Of a stretch of 64,000 bases of DNA, positions 53,899 through 62,685 are shown one piece after another. Both the position numbers and the translations under genes were made by a program. The notes under the pieces are model-generated. The model was not told where the DNA came from, did no database searches, and worked only from the letters and a program-made list of their open reading frames with translations. Source of the stretch: WTFV01 sp965200895 (lineage in GTDB: Bacteria; Acidobacteriota; Vicinamibacteria; Vicinamibacterales; UBA8438); assembly GCA_965200895.1 (NCBI GenBank), contig CBDAVM010000001.1, forward strand, positions 2,604,001 through 2,668,000. The letters are read 5' to 3'. Each line of letters starts with the position of its first letter. The stretch's first letter is position 1.

Positions 53899-56800
53899 AT
53901 GGAAAGCGTCCGTAGGACCGAGTGCGTCTGGCTCCTCCTCGCGGGGGTGGCGCTGTGGCCGGCGTCGGTCGCGGCCCAGAGCGCGATCGGCGGCCAGGTC
54001 ACCGACAACACCGGCGGCATCCTGCCGGGCGTCACGGTGGAGGCGTCGAGTCCGGAACTCATCGAGGGCAGCCGACTGGCCGTGACGGACGGCCAGGGGC
54101 GGTACAGCATCGTCAACCTGCGGCCCGGCATCTACTCGCTGACCTTCTCGCTGGCCGGCTTCGGCACGGTGGTGCAGGAGGACTTCGACCTGCCGTCGGA
54201 GTTCACGGCCGAGCTCGACGTGCAGTTGTCGGTCGGAGCCCTCGAGGAGACGGTCACGGTCTCCGGCGCCGCTCCGGTCGTGGACGTGCAGCAGGCGGCG
54301 CGCGTGCAGGTGCTCTCCCGCGAGGTGCTCGACAACGTCATCAATACCGGCAGCCCCTGGACGCAGGCGATGATGGTCCCGGGGGTGTCGATGGCGGGGG
54401 TCGACGTCGGTGGCTCGCGCTATGTCAACGACCTGCAGCTCGAGGCCCGCGGCGCCAACGCCAAGCACACCACCGTAATGCAGGAGGGCATGGCCCTCGA
54501 CCTGCTGGCGCTGGAAGGGGTCCCGGTCATGTACAACCAGGATCTGGCGACGCAGGAGATGGCGGTGCAAGCGGGCGGCGGCGGCGGCAACGCCGAGATG
54601 CAGGCCGGGGGCGTGGTGATGAACATCATCCCCAAGGAGGGCGGCAACACCTTCAGCGGCCAGGGCTACGTCGGCCATACCGCCGGGGGCTGGATCTCCA
54701 ACAACTACTCCGACCGGCTGCGGCAGGCGGGGACGACCGAGGCGGCCGACTTCAACAAGCTGTTCGACTATTCGGGGTCCATCGGCGGGCCGATCATCCA
54801 GGACAGGCTCTGGTTCCACGAGTCGCTGCGCTACTGGGGCGCCTGGACCCCGGAGCCGGGCTGGCTCTTCGACGACAGGAGCCAGTTCTTCAACGAGGAG
54901 GACATCATCTCCACCGTGACCCGGTTCACCTTCCAGGCGAACCCGGCCAACAAGTTCAGCGCCACCCTCGACCGACTGAACAAGCGGCGCGGGCCGTTCA
55001 TCGACCTGCCGCACGAGGAGCGCTACCGCGGCCAGTGGCGGGCCGCTCCCGAGTCGGCGTGGATCCAGTCGGCCTTCCTGCACGACGATCAGCGCGGTCC
55101 CGACCCGGAGACGGCCCGCAACTACCAGAACAAGGGGCAGGGCTGGCACCACGCGCCGTACTGGCAGGGGCAGGCCAAGTGGACCTCGACGATCAGCAGC
55201 CGACTGCTGCTCGAGGCGGGCTATGGCAGCTCCGGCGTCGCCGACTGCTGCAGCGACCCGCAGCCGAACACCGTCTTCCCGCGCTGGTCCGACAACTGGC
55301 TGCAGTTCGTCCGCAAGGACGACCTCGATCGCAACCTGCAGTTCGACGCGGTGGAGGACTTCAGTTGGAACCTGCCGGGCGAGCGGATGATGGCCTCGGT
55401 GTCGTATGTCACCGGATCGCACAACTTCAAGACCGGCTTCTCGTACGCCTGGGGCACGGCCGAACAGCACCGCTTCAACAACGGCGACATCAGCCGCATC
55501 CGGGTCCGCGACGGGCGCGCCTACGAGGTGCAGGTGGGCAACTATCCCTTCATGCGCCTGAACTCGGTCAACGAGACCGGCTGGTTCGTCCAGGACGCCT
55601 GGACCGTCGACCGGGTGACGATCACCGGCGGCCTGCGCGCGGACTGGCTCAACGGATCGGTGCCTCCGCAGCGCGTCCCCGACGGCCGCTTCGCCAGGGG
55701 CCGCGACTTCGCCGAGGTGGCCTGCGTGCCGTGCTGGGGGCCGGAGTGGTCGCCGCGCATCGGCGTCGCCTGGGACGTCTTCGGTGATGCGCGCACGGCG
55801 CTCAAGTTCAGCACCGGCAAGTACCTGACGCCGACCACCACGGCGCTGCCGAACCGGGTGAACCCGATGGCGCTGACCACGTTCAACCTGCCGTGGAGCG
55901 ACCCGAACGGGGACAGCATCGTGCAGGACCACGAGCTCGACTTCAACCGCCTGCCGCCCAACTTCGGCACGCGCCGCCTCGACGACATCGACCCGGACCT
56001 GGTGCGGGAGTGGAACATCGAGACCTCGGTCAGCGTGGAGCGGGAGCTCACGCGCAACGTCTCGCTGAGCGTCGGCTGGTACCGCCGGTCGTTCCACGAC
56101 ATCCTGTTCACCGACCGCGGCTACGAGGGGATGTTCATCTACAACCGGAACTGGGTGGCGCCGGAATCGTTCCGGGCGGTCGAGGTGGTCAACCCGCTCA
56201 ACGGCGAGGTCTTCAACGTGTACGACCTCGCGAGCACGGAGCTGGTGGGGCAGGTGGACAACCTGGTCACCAACCCCATCGGCCACAGCGGCGTCTACAA
56301 CGGGATCGAGGTCGCGCTGAACGCGCGGCTGCCGGGCGGGGGGCAGCTCATCTCCAGCCTGACCACGCAGCGCAAGATCACCGGCGAGTGCGACAACCGG
56401 GGCGACCCGAACGGGGATCGCTTCTGTGACCGCAACGACATGAACCGCTACAACGTCAGCCTCCCGGGCGGGGCGACGGTCGCCTACGACGGGGTCGACT
56501 TCAAGAACGACTTCAAGCTCGGCGGCTACTTCCCGCTGCCCGGCGGGGCGCAGTTCAGCCTGGTGCTGAACAGCGTGACCGGCCGGCTGACCGGCGACAT
56601 CCAGCGTGTGGACGAGCTGCTGCCCGTCAACTGGGTCATCACCCGCAACACCGTCTACACCGCGGACGGCGGGCCCAACGGCCGCTCGCCGCAGTGCCAC
56701 GGCGCCACCATCAACGGCGCGCCCTGCCTGCCGGGGATGCCGGTCGTTCCGGACATGGTGCAGTCGTCGATCCAGGTGCCGGTCGCGCCGGCGGGCACCA

Positions 56801-57021
56801 TCCACACCCTGCCCCGGACGAACATGCTGAACTTCAGTTTTCAGCGCATCTTCAACACGGGCGGCGTCGAGTTTCGTCCGCAGATCGAGATCTACAACGT
56901 GACGAACACCGACGTCTGGTACGCCGAGGCATCGACCAACTACACGTCGGGGGTCTGGGCGCAGCCGAGCCGCTACGTGCTTGGGCGGATGCTCCGCCTG
57001 TCGACGCAGTTGAGCTGGTAG
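53899..57021 (+). CDS. TonB-dependent receptor, Oar-like (second copy)
   Basis: Start fixed by GGAGG 6 nt upstream of the second of two adjacent ATGs. The 1,040-residue protein has signal CVWLLLAGVALWPASVAAQ, a CarboxypepD_reg domain (IGGQVTDNTGGILPGVTVEA), a TonB box/plug region (LEETVTVSGAAPVVDVQQAA, MVPGVSMAGVDVGG) and a long barrel. It ends RLSTQLSW, with a terminal aromatic. It is diverged from the 14347-17625 receptor, so likely binds another ligand. The intergenic segment 53622-53898 has a promoter-like GAGTATATTGGGG. Confidence 0.9.
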   Translation: MESVRRTECVWLLLAGVALWPASVAAQSAIGGQVTDNTGGILPGVTVEASSPELIEGSRLAVTDGQGRYSIVNLRPGIYSLTFSLAGFGTVVQEDFDLPSEFTAELDVQLSVGALEETVTVSGAAPVVDVQQAARVQVLSREVLDNVINTGSPWTQAMMVPGVSMAGVDVGGSRYVNDLQLEARGANAKHTTVMQEGMALDLLALEGVPVMYNQDLATQEMAVQAGGGGGNAEMQAGGVVMNIIPKEGGNTFSGQGYVGHTAGGWISNNYSDRLRQAGTTEAADFNKLFDYSGSIGGPIIQDRLWFHESLRYWGAWTPEPGWLFDDRSQFFNEEDIISTVTRFTFQANPANKFSATLDRLNKRRGPFIDLPHEERYRGQWRAAPESAWIQSAFLHDDQRGPDPETARNYQNKGQGWHHAPYWQGQAKWTSTISSRLLLEAGYGSSGVADCCSDPQPNTVFPRWSDNWLQFVRKDDLDRNLQFDAVEDFSWNLPGERMMASVSYVTGSHNFKTGFSYAWGTAEQHRFNNGDISRIRVRDGRAYEVQVGNYPFMRLNSVNETGWFVQDAWTVDRVTITGGLRADWLNGSVPPQRVPDGRFARGRDFAEVACVPCWGPEWSPRIGVAWDVFGDARTALKFSTGKYLTPTTTALPNRVNPMALTTFNLPWSDPNGDSIVQDHELDFNRLPPNFGTRRLDDIDPDLVREWNIETSVSVERELTRNVSLSVGWYRRSFHDILFTDRGYEGMFIYNRNWVAPESFRAVEVVNPLNGEVFNVYDLASTELVGQVDNLVTNPIGHSGVYNGIEVALNARLPGGGQLISSLTTQRKITGECDNRGDPNGDRFCDRNDMNRYNVSLPGGATVAYDGVDFKNDFKLGGYFPLPGGAQFSLVLNSVTGRLTGDIQRVDELLPVNWVITRNTVYTADGGPNGRSPQCHGATINGAPCLPGMPVVPDMVQSSIQVPVAPAGTIHTLPRTNMLNFSFQRIFNTGGVEFRPQIEIYNVTNTDVWYAEASTNYTSGVWAQPSRYVLGRMLRLSTQLSW

Positions 57022-57028
57022 CTCCCGT

Positions 57029-57064
57029 GGGCCGCGACCCCGCCCGTCGGCGGGGTCGCGGCCC
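57029..57064 (+). terminator. Perfect 16-bp hairpin after the TonB receptor gene
   Basis: GGGCCGCGACCCCGCC at 57029-57044 pairs completely with GGCGGGGTCGCGGCCC at 57049-57064 over a CGTC loop, 8 bp after the stop codon. This is the best terminator candidate in the window. No U-run follows. Confidence 0.85.
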
Positions 57065-57282
57065 GTTCGTCACCCACCTTCCGAGCTCGATCTCTCGATC
57101 TCGAACTCGCGCACCCGAACGGACACGGCGTCCCGCCGCTGGCGCCGCCGGCGAGAAGTGCCTTGATCAGGGGCGCATGGCGTGCCGCTGATCCGAATCC
57201 GCCTGCGCGCGTCGCGCCGGCGTCCACACGGGAGGCGCCTGGAGCCTATGATGGTCGTCACTGTTGCAAAAGGAGTTCTGCG

Positions 57283-57714
57283 ATGTCCGGACCGAAGAGA
57301 ACCACCTGCACCGTGATTCCCGGCTTGTTCTACCGCGATGCGCCCGCGGCGATCGACTGGCTGTGCCGCGCATTCGGTTTCGAGAGGCATCTGGTGGTGG
57401 ACGGCGGGAACGGTGTCATCGCTCATGCACAGCTCACGTTCGGTAACGGCATGATCATGCTCGGGTCGGCCGGCCGGCACCGGGGAGCCTTCGACGAGGC
57501 GGTCAAGGACCCGCAGACGGTGGGCGTCACCACCCAGAGCCCCTACGTGATCGTCGACGATCCCGACGCCCACTACGCACGGGCGCGGGCCGCCGGGGCG
57601 GAAATCGTCCTCGACATCCGGGATCAGGACTACGGCGGCCGCGGCTATACGTGCCGCGACCTCGAGGGCCACGTCTGGAGTTTCGGCGATTATGATCCGT
57701 GGACATCGTCGTGA
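57283..57714 (+). CDS. VOC-family (glyoxalase/bleomycin-resistance fold) protein
   Basis: AAAGGAG sits 8 nt before the ATG. The 143-residue product begins with VIPGLFYRDAPAAIDWLCRA and FGFERH, the paired beta-alpha-beta repeat of VOC proteins. It continues with GMIMLGS and the second half YVIVDDPDAHYARARAAGAE and DQDYGGRGYTCRDLEGHVWS. It resembles PhnB-like and carbapenem-type VOC proteins whose active-site metals are not always kept. Substrate unknown. Confidence 0.88.
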   Translation: MSGPKRTTCTVIPGLFYRDAPAAIDWLCRAFGFERHLVVDGGNGVIAHAQLTFGNGMIMLGSAGRHRGAFDEAVKDPQTVGVTTQSPYVIVDDPDAHYARARAAGAEIVLDIRDQDYGGRGYTCRDLEGHVWSFGDYDPWTSS

Positions 57715-57737
57715 ACAGGATTCAGGAGGAGGTTTCG

Positions 57738-58718
57738 ATGAGGAGGAATCGACGATCGACAACCGGGATGCTGCTCTTCCCGGCGGTCCTGCTGGCGCTG
57801 CCCGCGCTGGCGGCGGCGCAACAGACGCCGCGGACCGCGTGGGGGACGCCGGACCTGCAGGGGGTCTGGGACTTCCGGACCATCACGCCGCTGCAGCGTC
57901 CGGAGGACCTGGGCGACAAGGCGTTCCTGACCGAGGAGGAGGCCACGGCCCGTGAGCAGGCGGCCGTCGAGCGCGACCTGGAGTTGCTGAACCGGGAGGC
58001 GCAGCGCACCGAGGCGGGTGGCAACATCGGCGCGTACAACAACTTCTGGATGGACCGGGGCACGCGGGTGATCGGCACGCGGCGCACCTCGCTCATCATC
58101 GACCCGCCGAACGGCCGGCTGCCGGGGACGACCGAGGCCGGCCGCGCGCGGGCCGCTGCGGGCCGCGGCTCCTTCAGCGACCGGATCCCGGCGTCCTACA
58201 CGGACCTGAGCAACGCCGACCGCTGCCTGATGGGGTTCAACGCCGGCCCTCCGATCACCCCCGGCGGCTACAACCAGAACGTGCAGATCTTTCAGACCCC
58301 GGATGCGGTCGTGCTGCTGACCGAGATGGTGCATACCGTGCGCGTGGTGCCGCTCGACGGGCGCCCGGCACTCGATGACAGCCTGGCGCAGTGGTCGGGC
58401 GACTCGCGCGGACGCTGGGAGGGTGACACGCTGGTGGTCGAGACCGCCAACTTCGACGTCGACCGCAACTGGCGGGGTGCGAGCGCCGGCATGCGTCTGG
58501 TGGAGCGCTTCACGCGCGTCGATGCGGACACCCTGGAGTACGAGTACACCGTGGCCGACCCGGAGACCTGGTCCGCGCCATGGACGGTCAATCTGCCGAT
58601 GGTGCGCAGCGACCTGCCGCTGTTCGAGTACGCCTGCCACGAAGGCAACTACTCGATGGAGACGATGCTCACCGGCGCGCGGGCCGACGAGGTCGCCGCG
58701 GCGAAGGACGGTCAGTAG
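57738..58718 (+). CDS. Secreted hypothetical protein of an Acidobacteriota-type family
   Basis: The start at MRRNRRSTTGMLLFPAVLLA follows AGGAGG. A signal peptide ends at ALAAAQ. The 326-residue product opens with WGTPDLQGVWDFRTITPLQR. It ends with a beta-rich lipocalin-like part: GRWEGDTLVVETANFDVDRN, DTLEYEYTVADPETWS and FEYACHEGNYSMETMLTGAR. Such proteins are very common in Acidobacteriota and carry no assigned function. It lies just behind the VOC gene and is probably cotranscribed with it. Confidence 0.8.
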   Translation: MRRNRRSTTGMLLFPAVLLALPALAAAQQTPRTAWGTPDLQGVWDFRTITPLQRPEDLGDKAFLTEEEATAREQAAVERDLELLNREAQRTEAGGNIGAYNNFWMDRGTRVIGTRRTSLIIDPPNGRLPGTTEAGRARAAAGRGSFSDRIPASYTDLSNADRCLMGFNAGPPITPGGYNQNVQIFQTPDAVVLLTEMVHTVRVVPLDGRPALDDSLAQWSGDSRGRWEGDTLVVETANFDVDRNWRGASAGMRLVERFTRVDADTLEYEYTVADPETWSAPWTVNLPMVRSDLPLFEYACHEGNYSMETMLTGARADEVAAAKDGQ

Positions 58719-58848
58719 GCGGTCCGTCGGGCGCCGGGACCTGTGGGGCGCCGGAAGCCGGTTTCGCCGGTTTCGGGCGCCTCCACCTTCCATGCTAGAC
58801 TGCCAGATTACGCTTCCGGCGAGCCGCCGCAGGAGGAGGAGCCGGGTC

Positions 58849-59184
58849 ATGGAAGAGGCCGTCTACAAGGACGCGCTGCTGAAGAAGCGCACGGAGATCC
58901 TGGCCGAGCGCGGCGCCAAGTCGTTCTCGACGCCAATGGACAACAACACCCGTCAGGGTGATATGGCCGATCAGGCGAGCGGCAACAACGAGGTGCACAT
59001 TCAGCTCAAGCTGAAGCAGACCGACGCCAAGATCCTCAAGGCGATCGAGGAGGCGCTGTTGCGCATCGAGCAGGGGGTATACGGTGTCTGCCGCGACTGC
59101 GGCGAGCCGATTGCGCCGGCCCGCCTGAACGCCATTCCGTGGACGCGGGTGTGCATCACCTGCAAGGAGAAACAGCAGTCATAG
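58849..59184 (+). CDS. DksA/TraR-family RNA-polymerase-binding protein
   Basis: 111 residues after AGGAGGAGGAG. A coiled-coil N-half (YKDALLKKRTEILAERGAKS, then QTDAKILKAIEEALLRIEQG) precedes the zinc finger CRDCGEPI...CITC (Cys 81, 84, 102, 105). This is the size of stand-alone TraR/DksA-like proteins that bind the polymerase secondary channel and modulate stringent-type control. The acidic tip residues of E. coli DksA are not obvious here. Confidence 0.9.
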   Translation: MEEAVYKDALLKKRTEILAERGAKSFSTPMDNNTRQGDMADQASGNNEVHIQLKLKQTDAKILKAIEEALLRIEQGVYGVCRDCGEPIAPARLNAIPWTRVCITCKEKQQS

Positions 59185-59741
59185 CGGCATCCGCGCTCGA
59201 TTCCCGGGCCGTTCCCCGCGTCACCGCCGTTGCCCTCGGCAGCAATCTGGCTGATCGGCGCGCTCATCTGTCCTTCGCAGTCTCGGCGCTCGGCGAGCTG
59301 CTCGCCGACATGCACGTGTCGCCGTTCATCGAAACTGCCCCGGTCGGCGTACCGTCGCAGCCGCGGTACCTGAACGGCGCCGTGGTGGGGTGGTGCAGGC
59401 ACGCACCGGCGTCGCTGCTCGCGGCGCTCCTGCGGATCGAAACCGAGCGTGGTCGCCAACGGCCGCACCCCGGGGCGGCGCGGACCCTGGACCTGGACCT
59501 CATCCTGATGGGCGACCTTGTGGTCCACCAGCCGCACCTCGATGTGCCGCATCCCCGGTTTCGGGAACGGCGCTTCGTCCTGGAGCCGCTGGTCCGTGTC
59601 GCGGCCGGGTTGATCGACCCGGTCACGGGTCGGTCGATGCGCGAGCTGCTGGACGCTCTCGAGTCCTCCTCAGCCGCCGATCAGTCCCTGCGCAGACGCG
59701 CGTCCAGGCTCCACGCGCCGGGGGGCGTCGCCGCGAGATAG
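59139..59741 (+). CDS. folK: 2-amino-4-hydroxy-6-hydroxymethyldihydropteridine pyrophosphokinase
   Basis: A folate-pathway kinase of up to 200 residues. The HPPK signature RPHPGAARTLDLDLILMGD is complete, as are VTAVALGSNLADRRAHLSFA at the N-terminus and VPHPRFRERRFVLEPL near the end. Start uncertain: only GTG codons at 59139 or 59151 are available in frame, so it overlaps the DksA-like gene by 34-46 nt. The C-terminal 25 residues exceed the usual length and overlap the convergent DoxX gene by 61 bp. Confidence 0.88.
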   Translation: MDAGVHHLQGETAVIAASALDSRAVPRVTAVALGSNLADRRAHLSFAVSALGELLADMHVSPFIETAPVGVPSQPRYLNGAVVGWCRHAPASLLAALLRIETERGRQRPHPGAARTLDLDLILMGDLVVHQPHLDVPHPRFRERRFVLEPLVRVAAGLIDPVTGRSMRELLDALESSSAADQSLRRRASRLHAPGGVAAR

Positions 59742-60076
59742 AGGAACAGGAAGCAGAAGAGAACGGCCGGTTCGCCGCGGTTGGCAAGGGGAAACAGGAA
59801 CTGCCCCTCGTGCGCCACGTGGCCCATGAAGTACGCCGCGGCCATCTCGCCGCTGGCGATGAACGCGGCCGGGCGCGTGAAGAGGCCGAGCGCGATCAGG
59901 GTTCCGCCGATGGCCTCGATGAGCGCCGCGAGGCCGATCAGCGAGACCAGCTCGACCGGCTGGCCTCCGAGCACGCCGAAGAGCTTCTGGAGGCCGTGCA
60001 ACAGGAACGCGTAGCCTGCAACGATGCGCAGCGTATCGCGAATGCACTCGGCGTACGGGTCGAGAAAGCGCATCAT
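59681..60076 (-). CDS. DoxX-family membrane protein
   Basis: 131 residues with four TM helices. The DoxX motif is IVAGYAFLLHGLQKLFGVLG, and IEAIGGTLIALGLFTRPAAF is the conserved second part. GEMAAAYFMGHVAHEGQFLF is the typical third helix. The ATG at 60076 overlaps the upstream gene's stop (ATGA). The family covers thiosulfate:quinone oxidoreductase subunits and redox-stress membrane proteins; which applies here is unknown. Confidence 0.88.
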   Translation of the reverse strand: MMRFLDPYAECIRDTLRIVAGYAFLLHGLQKLFGVLGGQPVELVSLIGLAALIEAIGGTLIALGLFTRPAAFIASGEMAAAYFMGHVAHEGQFLFPLANRGEPAVLFCFLFLYLAATPPGAWSLDARLRRD

Positions 60077-60618
60077 CGGGACACTTCCTTTCGATAGACG
60101 AGCGTCGACGCGACTTCGCCGAAGGGCAGCATGCGCACGGACTGTACCGTGAGAGTGCGACCGTCGGCGCTCAGCGACCGTTGCTCGACGAGGTCCATCG
60201 AGAAGTCGCCTCTCGGTGTCGACATCTGCATCGTGCCCACGGTGAGCAGGGTGGGGCCGTCCCAACTGGACGTGGTGACCAGGGCGGCGCGCGGGCCGGA
60301 GCTGCTGCTCTCGTTGCCGTCCAGGCGGTAGGTGATCGAGCGGCTCCCGCGCGGTGTCCGCCCCTCGATGGTGAGCAGGTCGGGCGACTGCGTGATGACG
60401 AGCCTTTCTGCCGCACCGCCGAAGCCGCCGGGTCCGCCCGGGCGCCCGCCGCCGCGTCGCGGGCCGGCTCGGCCGCCGCCGAAACCGGTGCCGCGCCCGG
60501 GGATGTCGCTGGCGTCGCGGTCGAGCTGCCAGGTGCCGGAGAAGTCCGTCTGTGCTGCGGCCGGCGCCGCGATGAGAGTGGTCAGCGCACCGGCGACGAA
60601 CAGAGTCGTGAGTCGCAT
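60073..60618 (-). CDS. Small secreted Gly/Arg-rich protein
   Basis: 181 residues with signal MRLTTLFVAGALTTLIAAPA and AAQ, then FSGTWQLDRDASD, a lipocalin-like opening. A Gly/Arg-rich insertion follows (GGGRAGPRRGGGRPGGPGGF), then beta strands (GSRSITYRLDGNES, LVEQRSLSADGRTLTVQSVR). It resembles the family of secreted proteins with a WQLD core often seen near MacAB-like systems in this phylum. Coupled to DoxX by a 4-nt overlap. Function unknown. Confidence 0.75.
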   Translation of the reverse strand: MRLTTLFVAGALTTLIAAPAAAQTDFSGTWQLDRDASDIPGRGTGFGGGRAGPRRGGGRPGGPGGFGGAAERLVITQSPDLLTIEGRTPRGSRSITYRLDGNESSSSGPRAALVTTSSWDGPTLLTVGTMQMSTPRGDFSMDLVEQRSLSADGRTLTVQSVRMLPFGEVASTLVYRKEVSR

Positions 60619-60657
60619 GATGTTATCTCCCGGCAGGATGTCCAGCCGCCGTGTTCC

Positions 60658-61884
60658 TCACTCGAAACGGAGCGATTCGATCGGGTCGAGGTGCGCCGCC
60701 TTGCGGGCGGGATAGAAGCCGAAGAAGATGCCGGTCGCGGCGGCGAAGCCGACCGCGACGACCACCGCGTCCGGGGGAACCGAGGTCGGCCAGGCGAGGA
60801 ACTGCGTCAACCCCTCGGACAGACTGAAGCCGAGACCGACCCCGACCAGACCTCCGACCAGGCTCAGCACGATGGCCTCGACCAGGAACTGCAGCAGCAC
60901 GTCGCGCCCCTTGGCGCCGACCGCCATCCGCAGACCGATCTCCCGCGTCCGCTCGGTCACCGACACGAGCATGATGTTCATGATGCCGATGCCGCCGACG
61001 ATCAGCGAGACGCCGGCGATGCTGGCCAGCAGACCGGTCATCGTCTGGGTGGTTTGCGTCCGCATGCTGGTCATGTCCTCCTGCGTGCGGACCATGAAGT
61101 CGTCGTCCTCTCCGGGGCCGAGGCGGTGCTCCTCGCGCAGCACGGCCGTGATCTCGTCGACCACCGCGTTGATGCGGTCGGCCGAGGCGGCCGAGATGGT
61201 GATCTCGGAGATATTGGTGCCGTCACGCCCGCGCAGTTTCTTGTTGACCGTGGTGTAGGGCACGAAGATGGCGTCGTCCTGGTCCTCGCCGAACTGTCCC
61301 GAGCCCTTCGCGGCCATGACTCCGAGCACCTGGAACGACTGGTTGCGGATGCGGATGCGCGCTCCCACCGGATCCACGCCCTCGCCGAACAGGTTGTCTC
61401 GCACGACCGACCCCAGCAACGCCACCTTGGCCGCGCTCTGGACATGGGTCGTGGTGAAGAAGGCGCCGAGCTGAACGTCCCAGAAGCGGATTTGGGGAAA
61501 CTCGATGTCGGTGCCCTGGATGGTCGTGTTCCAGTTCCGGCCGGCCGCGACCACCTGGTCCCGGGTGCGGACGCCGGCCGCCAGATACTGCGCGTCGGGG
61601 ACCCGCTCGCGAATGGCGTCGACATCATCGGCCTTGAGGCGCGGCGACTGTCCCATGCCCATGCTGATGCCGCCCCGGCGGAAGTTGCCGGCGCGCACCA
61701 TGATCATGTTCGTGCCGGCCGACTGGATCTGGGCTTCGATCTCCTGCTGCGCACCCCGCCCGAGGGCGACCATCGTGATGACGGCGGCGACGCCGATGAT
61801 CATTCCCAGCATGGTCAGGCTGGTGCGCATCTTGTTGCGGCCGAGCGCCTTGAGTGCGACGCGGAGCACCATGAGCACGGACAT
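60658..61884 (-). CDS. ABC transporter permease, MacB/FtsX-like
   Basis: 408 residues: an N-terminal TM helix (SLTMLGMIIGVAAVITMVAL), a large periplasmic MacB_PCD domain (about residues 45-270), and three C-terminal helices (MTGLLASIAGVSLIVGGIGI, LLQFLVEAIVLSLVGGLVGV, DAVVVAVGFAAATGIFFGFY). SVTERTREIGLRMAVGAKGR and PARKAAHLDPIESLR are hallmark MacB motifs. It needs the separate ATPase encoded 20 bp upstream and the periplasmic adaptor beyond, forming a tripartite efflux or lipoprotein/peptide exporter. Confidence 0.94.
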   Translation of the reverse strand: MSVLMVLRVALKALGRNKMRTSLTMLGMIIGVAAVITMVALGRGAQQEIEAQIQSAGTNMIMVRAGNFRRGGISMGMGQSPRLKADDVDAIRERVPDAQYLAAGVRTRDQVVAAGRNWNTTIQGTDIEFPQIRFWDVQLGAFFTTTHVQSAAKVALLGSVVRDNLFGEGVDPVGARIRIRNQSFQVLGVMAAKGSGQFGEDQDDAIFVPYTTVNKKLRGRDGTNISEITISAASADRINAVVDEITAVLREEHRLGPGEDDDFMVRTQEDMTSMRTQTTQTMTGLLASIAGVSLIVGGIGIMNIMLVSVTERTREIGLRMAVGAKGRDVLLQFLVEAIVLSLVGGLVGVGLGFSLSEGLTQFLAWPTSVPPDAVVVAVGFAAATGIFFGFYPARKAAHLDPIESLRFE

Positions 61885-61904
61885 GTCTGACCTCGTTTCC
61901 TGTC

Positions 61905-62675
<771 letters not shown>

Positions 62676-62685
62676 CGTGGTTGCC

